A stretch of DNA of 64,000 nt, from NCBI GenBank assembly GCA_039105265.1, contig JAPFFF010000031.1, positions 1,116,001-1,180,000 of the forward strand. The letters are read 5' to 3'. The notes under the pieces were generated by a model. It saw nothing but the letters and a program-made list of their open reading frames with translations, made no database searches and was not told where the DNA came from. The DNA comes from Tritrichomonas musculus. Lineage: Eukaryota > Parabasalia > Tritrichomonadida > Tritrichomonadidae. The translations under genes and the position numbers were made by a program. Of this stretch, positions 60,965 through 64,000 are shown in pieces. How positions within the stretch are numbered: position 1 is the stretch's first letter; the number at the start of each line of letters is the position of its first letter.

Positions 60965-62695
60965 ATGTCAATAGACTTCCTTTCTATATTAAATGAAACA
61001 AATTCAATAAAAAATGAAGAAACAGGCGAAATAATAATAACAACACCAGAATTAGAAATAACAGATAAATATACTATTAATTCAAAATGTAAAATAACAT
61101 CAAATTGCAATACAATTATTAAGAGCTCAGGTTTCAATATTTCATCTAATTTCATTTTTTTAAGTAATATTACATTTAAAACATTTATATATATCAAAAA
61201 TTCATTTAATGTTAATATTATCAATTGTAATATTAAAGATGTTAAAGATTCATTTGCTATTTCAATTAACAATTCTAAATCAATTTTTTTAGATCAAATT
61301 ACTATTACAAATGTTGAGTTGCCTATTGGAATATTTATATATAACAAAAGTCATTTAATTGCATCAAAAATTCTGATTAATGGTCTGATTGATGTTAATA
61401 TTAGTTGTAAGGATGAATCCAAAATATATATAGATGATTCTACTTTTTATCAATCAAATTCAAATGGAATTAATATAAACAATTCATATTCAGAAATTGA
61501 AAACTGTAAAATCTCTAATACTGTTTTGCCAGGTATTTTCGCTTTCAAATCTAAAGGAATAATTGAAAATAACGAAATTACAAATATTAAAATGAATGGA
61601 ATTGTAATACACGATGAAAGCTCATTTGAAATAAAAGATAATAAAATAACCAATATAAATGGATCAGCAATATCTGTCATTGAAAATTCTACGTGCAATA
61701 TTCATCATAATATTATTTCAGAAATTAATAACAATGGAATTTATGTTGACAAAAAATCAAATGTAACCGCATACAATAATGAATTAAACAATATCAAATG
61801 TCCTGCAATTGCCATTATAAATCAATCAAAAGCCAATGTTTTTGAAAATGAAATAACAAAAATCAATACTTGTGGAATCAGAATCATTGGATCTAAAAAT
61901 GTGGAAATAAATAGAAATAAATTTCAAAACATTAATGAATGTGCAATATCAATATTGGATTCTAAAGTATGCTTTGTTACAAATAATAATATATCTGATT
62001 GTAAAATTGCAGCAATAGAAGTTTACAATAATTCTATAGCAAATTTAATCAATAATTCTATATCTAATATAAATGAATATGCTTTTCTTTCATATATTTC
62101 AGGCCAAATAAAAGCTGAAAATAACACCATTTCTAATGTTAAAAAGGCAATGGTTAATTTAAATTTCAATGGAAGTGGTTCTTTTATTAACAACAAACTA
62201 ATTAATTGTCCCTGTCAAAAAGAAGGAAAAACTGGTTCTCAATACTTTTTCAATGGAAATAGCAATTTTGAAGGTGTTACAAATGATGAATCAAAGAAAA
62301 CAGAATCAATTTATTATGAGGAAAAATATGTTGAAAACAATGATTTATGCATTAAATGTAAACAAAAACCTCGTCAATTTTTTTTGTTAAATTGTGCCCA
62401 TAAAGTTTATTGTCAAGAATGCGCAGAAGAGGCTTTGAAAACACACCAAAAATGCCCACTTTGCAGAATGCCTATAATAGATTTAAATGAAGGTTTTAAA
62501 ACAAAAAATGAACTATGTGGTATATGTTTGGATAAAAAAGTTGATTGTATTGTAATGCCTTGTGGACATATTGGCTACTGTCATAAATGTTTAGAGATAT
62601 GGTTCAAAGATAATCAGAAATGTCCCTATTGCCAAATTAAGCCCGTAGAATTTAAAAAAATACATGACCTTGAAAACAGTTCTAATTTGAAATAA
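60965..62695 (+). CDS. Right-handed beta-helix protein with two C-terminal RING fingers
   Basis: A 576-residue protein. Residues about 40-430 are parallel beta-helix (PbH1) rungs of about 22 residues: 'ISxxNxNGIxIxxxSxxxIxxNxI' repeats, as in carbohydrate-binding/pectate lyase-like folds, F-box FBXO11-type CASH domains and others. Residues 461-500 form a C3HC4-like RING (CIKC...CAHKVYCQEC...CPLC) and 517-557 a second RING-HC (CGICLDKK...PCGHIGYCHKCLE...CPYC). With no signal peptide it should be cytosolic or nuclear. RING plus CASH-like helix suggests an E3 ubiquitin ligase that reads its substrate with the helix. The gene is intact and starts 225 bases from the divergent pseudokinase gene, with a TCATATTTTTG Inr-like site before the ATG. 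Confidence 0.85.
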   Translation: MSIDFLSILNETNSIKNEETGEIIITTPELEITDKYTINSKCKITSNCNTIIKSSGFNISSNFIFLSNITFKTFIYIKNSFNVNIINCNIKDVKDSFAISINNSKSIFLDQITITNVELPIGIFIYNKSHLIASKILINGLIDVNISCKDESKIYIDDSTFYQSNSNGININNSYSEIENCKISNTVLPGIFAFKSKGIIENNEITNIKMNGIVIHDESSFEIKDNKITNINGSAISVIENSTCNIHHNIISEINNNGIYVDKKSNVTAYNNELNNIKCPAIAIINQSKANVFENEITKINTCGIRIIGSKNVEINRNKFQNINECAISILDSKVCFVTNNNISDCKIAAIEVYNNSIANLINNSISNINEYAFLSYISGQIKAENNTISNVKKAMVNLNFNGSGSFINNKLINCPCQKEGKTGSQYFFNGNSNFEGVTNDESKKTESIYYEEKYVENNDLCIKCKQKPRQFFLLNCAHKVYCQECAEEALKTHQKCPLCRMPIIDLNEGFKTKNELCGICLDKKVDCIVMPCGHIGYCHKCLEIWFKDNQKCPYCQIKPVEFKKIHDLENSSNLK

Positions 62696-62978
62696 AAAAA
62701 TATTTACCATTTACATCTTTTTCTTTGTTATAGATTATTTGATAGTTTAATGATGATTTTGCATTATGTGATGATAGACAAAAGAAATTATTTACATAAA
62801 AATTAATAAAGGTTTTGTAAATTGTTTATTTATTAAGAGAAGAGATGTATATAAATAAAATTATATATATATAAATAAAACAATGAAAAAAAATAAATTA
62901 TTCATTGTTATTTTGATCAGGTATTTCATTATTATTTTCTTGATTGATCAGGTATTTACAAAATTATAAATTATTCAT
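62696..62978. other. Convergent intergenic spacer
   Basis: A short AT-rich gap with a repeated TTGATCAGGTATTT (62913 and 62945) and ATTATTCATT words. Nothing else is seen. Confidence 0.45.
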
Positions 62979-63775
62979 TATTCATTGTAATGAGGATTCA
63001 CATGCACCAAATATTTCAAATCATCATTACCAACATTTTTCCCAGCAGTTGAAGGCCTCCATTTTGGATTAAATGGTTTTACATACTTTGAGTTTGGTTT
63101 CACACTCCTCGACGTTTTTGGCTCGAACTCGAATTCAACTTGAGGTATTTACGTAATAAAAAAATATAAATGAATTTTTATTACATGAAACGTGCACATT
63201 CGATGACAGCCAGAGCCAAATCTTTATAAAAATGACGTCTTCTTCCGTCAAATGCGTGCAGCGAATTTTCTTTCATCAAAATTATGAATTTTCTTCGATT
63301 TTCGAAGTTGTAAGATTGGACTTTCATCGGATGTTTCTTCAGTTGTCGAACTTTCAGGATCAACGTCTACGAAAGAAATTAATTCGCCTCTTTTAGTTCT
63401 TTCAGCTTCTTCTCGTAAATATTTAGTCGCTATTTTATCAATAACTTGTAATACGTGAATTTTAATTGAATCATCAATTGTTTCGTCATTTAATAATTAT
63501 TCAAGTGTCTTTTTAACTTCTTTATTTTGTTCGACAAACAAAGAAGAACGTTTTCTTAAATCATTAAGAACAACGGAATTAATAACTTGTTCCGATTCAA
63601 AGCCAGGAACAACATTTTCTGTCGATGGAAGTGAAGAAGCATGTGAAGGCGTTTTTTGTGGAATTGAACCTTTATCAGGTGATGCTGACGATGATTCTCC
63701 TGCTGATGTTCCTGTTGTTGTTGTTGCATCCGTTTGCCAAGGTGTGTTACTTAAAACGGTGACGCCTGAAAGATA
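62979..63775 (-). pseudogene. Unrecognised broken gene
   Basis: On the minus strand a frame from about 63775 reads SNTPWQTDATTTTGTSAGES, then LPSTENVVPGFESEQVINSV, a helical NKEVKKTLE, an in-frame TAA at about 63495-63500, and on through DETIDDSIKIHVLQVIDKIA and RTKRGELISFVDVDPESSTT to KIHNFDERKFAARI. Another frame covers 63181-63290 (GRRRHFYKDLALAVIECARF). A further piece, FEFEPKTSRSVKPNSKYVKP to HVNPHYNE, ends in TAA at 62979-62981. At least one stop and one or two frame changes separate the parts. The Ser/Thr-rich head, helical middle and Lys/Pro-rich end suggest a regulatory protein. No family is recognised. Confidence 0.45.
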
Positions 63776-64000
63776 AAATAAATTTTCCTTTAAAATATCT
63801 TTATTATGAAGACAATATTTTACAATCAGATGAAATCATATCACAAAAAGCAAAAAAAAAATCATGTTTACTAAATCATATCCACGAAAATATTTATATT
63901 GTTTTGATAATTTCACTGATTTAATGTCATTTTACATCCAATTTTTCAATTTCACCATCAAAGGTCAATTTCATCTCGAATACCAACAAGAATAATGAAC
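63776..64000. other. AT-rich window edge
   Basis: No gene can be supported in the last 225 bases. Confidence 0.4.

Noticed and set aside
63930-64000. Minus-strand text IILVGIRDEIDL suggesting a small Rho-type GTPase at the window edge
   Set aside because: Only about 12 codons before a stop, with no other G motif in reach. Too short to support.
1-64000. tRNA, rRNA or other structured RNA genes
   Set aside because: I saw no B-box (GGTTCGANTCC-like) sequence or conserved rRNA text; a covariance-model search would be needed to exclude them.

Overview
The window is AT-rich eukaryotic DNA with no introns that I can recognise, short gaps between coding frames, and multi-kilobase AT-rich gaps elsewhere. 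The gene content is typical of a parabasalid (trichomonad) protist, most likely a Tritrichomonas-type genome: protein kinases fused to Sel1 repeats, a BspA-type LRR protein with a BTB-like N-terminus, AIG1-type GTPase, Ser/Phe-repeat surface proteins, very long Lys/Glu coiled-coil proteins, many DNA transposons and Polinton (Maverick) remains. Several genes have trichomonad Inr-like motifs (TCAYTTWT) 10-35 bases upstream of the ATG. Species assignment is inference.

Layout. 0-7 kb: end of a small TATCGATA-rich transposon, an HxxxDG acyltransferase, a caspase-fold protein, and a secreted/transmembrane Phe-Ser repeat protein whose membrane anchor lies in another frame. 7-16 kb: a huge calponin-homology (CH) coiled-coil gene that has lost its 5' end, an ankyrin pseudogene split by an 8-bp-TSD transposon, a tandem zinc-finger protein, more gene fragments, and an AIG1-like GTPase. 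16-21 kb: mostly relic and AT-rich DNA plus one small unknown gene. 21-28 kb: a 2126-residue protein with a kinase and Sel1 repeats set between RRM-like modules. 28-34 kb: an inverted ~98% copy of the 7-12 kb coiled-coil gene joined head-to-head with a paralogous coiled-coil gene, both lacking their 5' ends. 34-39 kb: a Sel1 pseudogene, a frameshifted kinase with two ubiquitin-like domains, and a Sac-type phosphoinositide phosphatase. 39-41 kb: a mariner-like element nested in a second TA-target element. 41-46 kb: a 4.7-kb Polinton-like element with 972-bp inverted repeats and a UL9-like helicase. 46-49.5 kb: a worn Polinton morphogenesis cluster abutting a hexosaminidase fragment. 50-57.5 kb: three further inverted-repeat transposons around a decayed beta-helix gene, a BTB-like/coiled-coil/LRR gene and a U-box-ubiquitin-like fusion. 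57.5-64 kb: a pseudokinase-Sel1 protein, a beta-helix protein with two RING fingers, and a broken unknown gene at the edge.

How the genes fit together. No operon-like pathway is evident, as expected for a eukaryote. Two themes stand out. The right third holds several proteins of ubiquitin-signalling type (U-box plus ubiquitin-like, beta-helix plus double RING, BTB-like plus LRR). The whole window is shaped by transposition and segmental duplication: at least five elements have readable target-site duplications, two truncated and one fossil copy of one coiled-coil gene are present, and about ten host genes are broken. All functions come from motif recognition by eye; no search was run.
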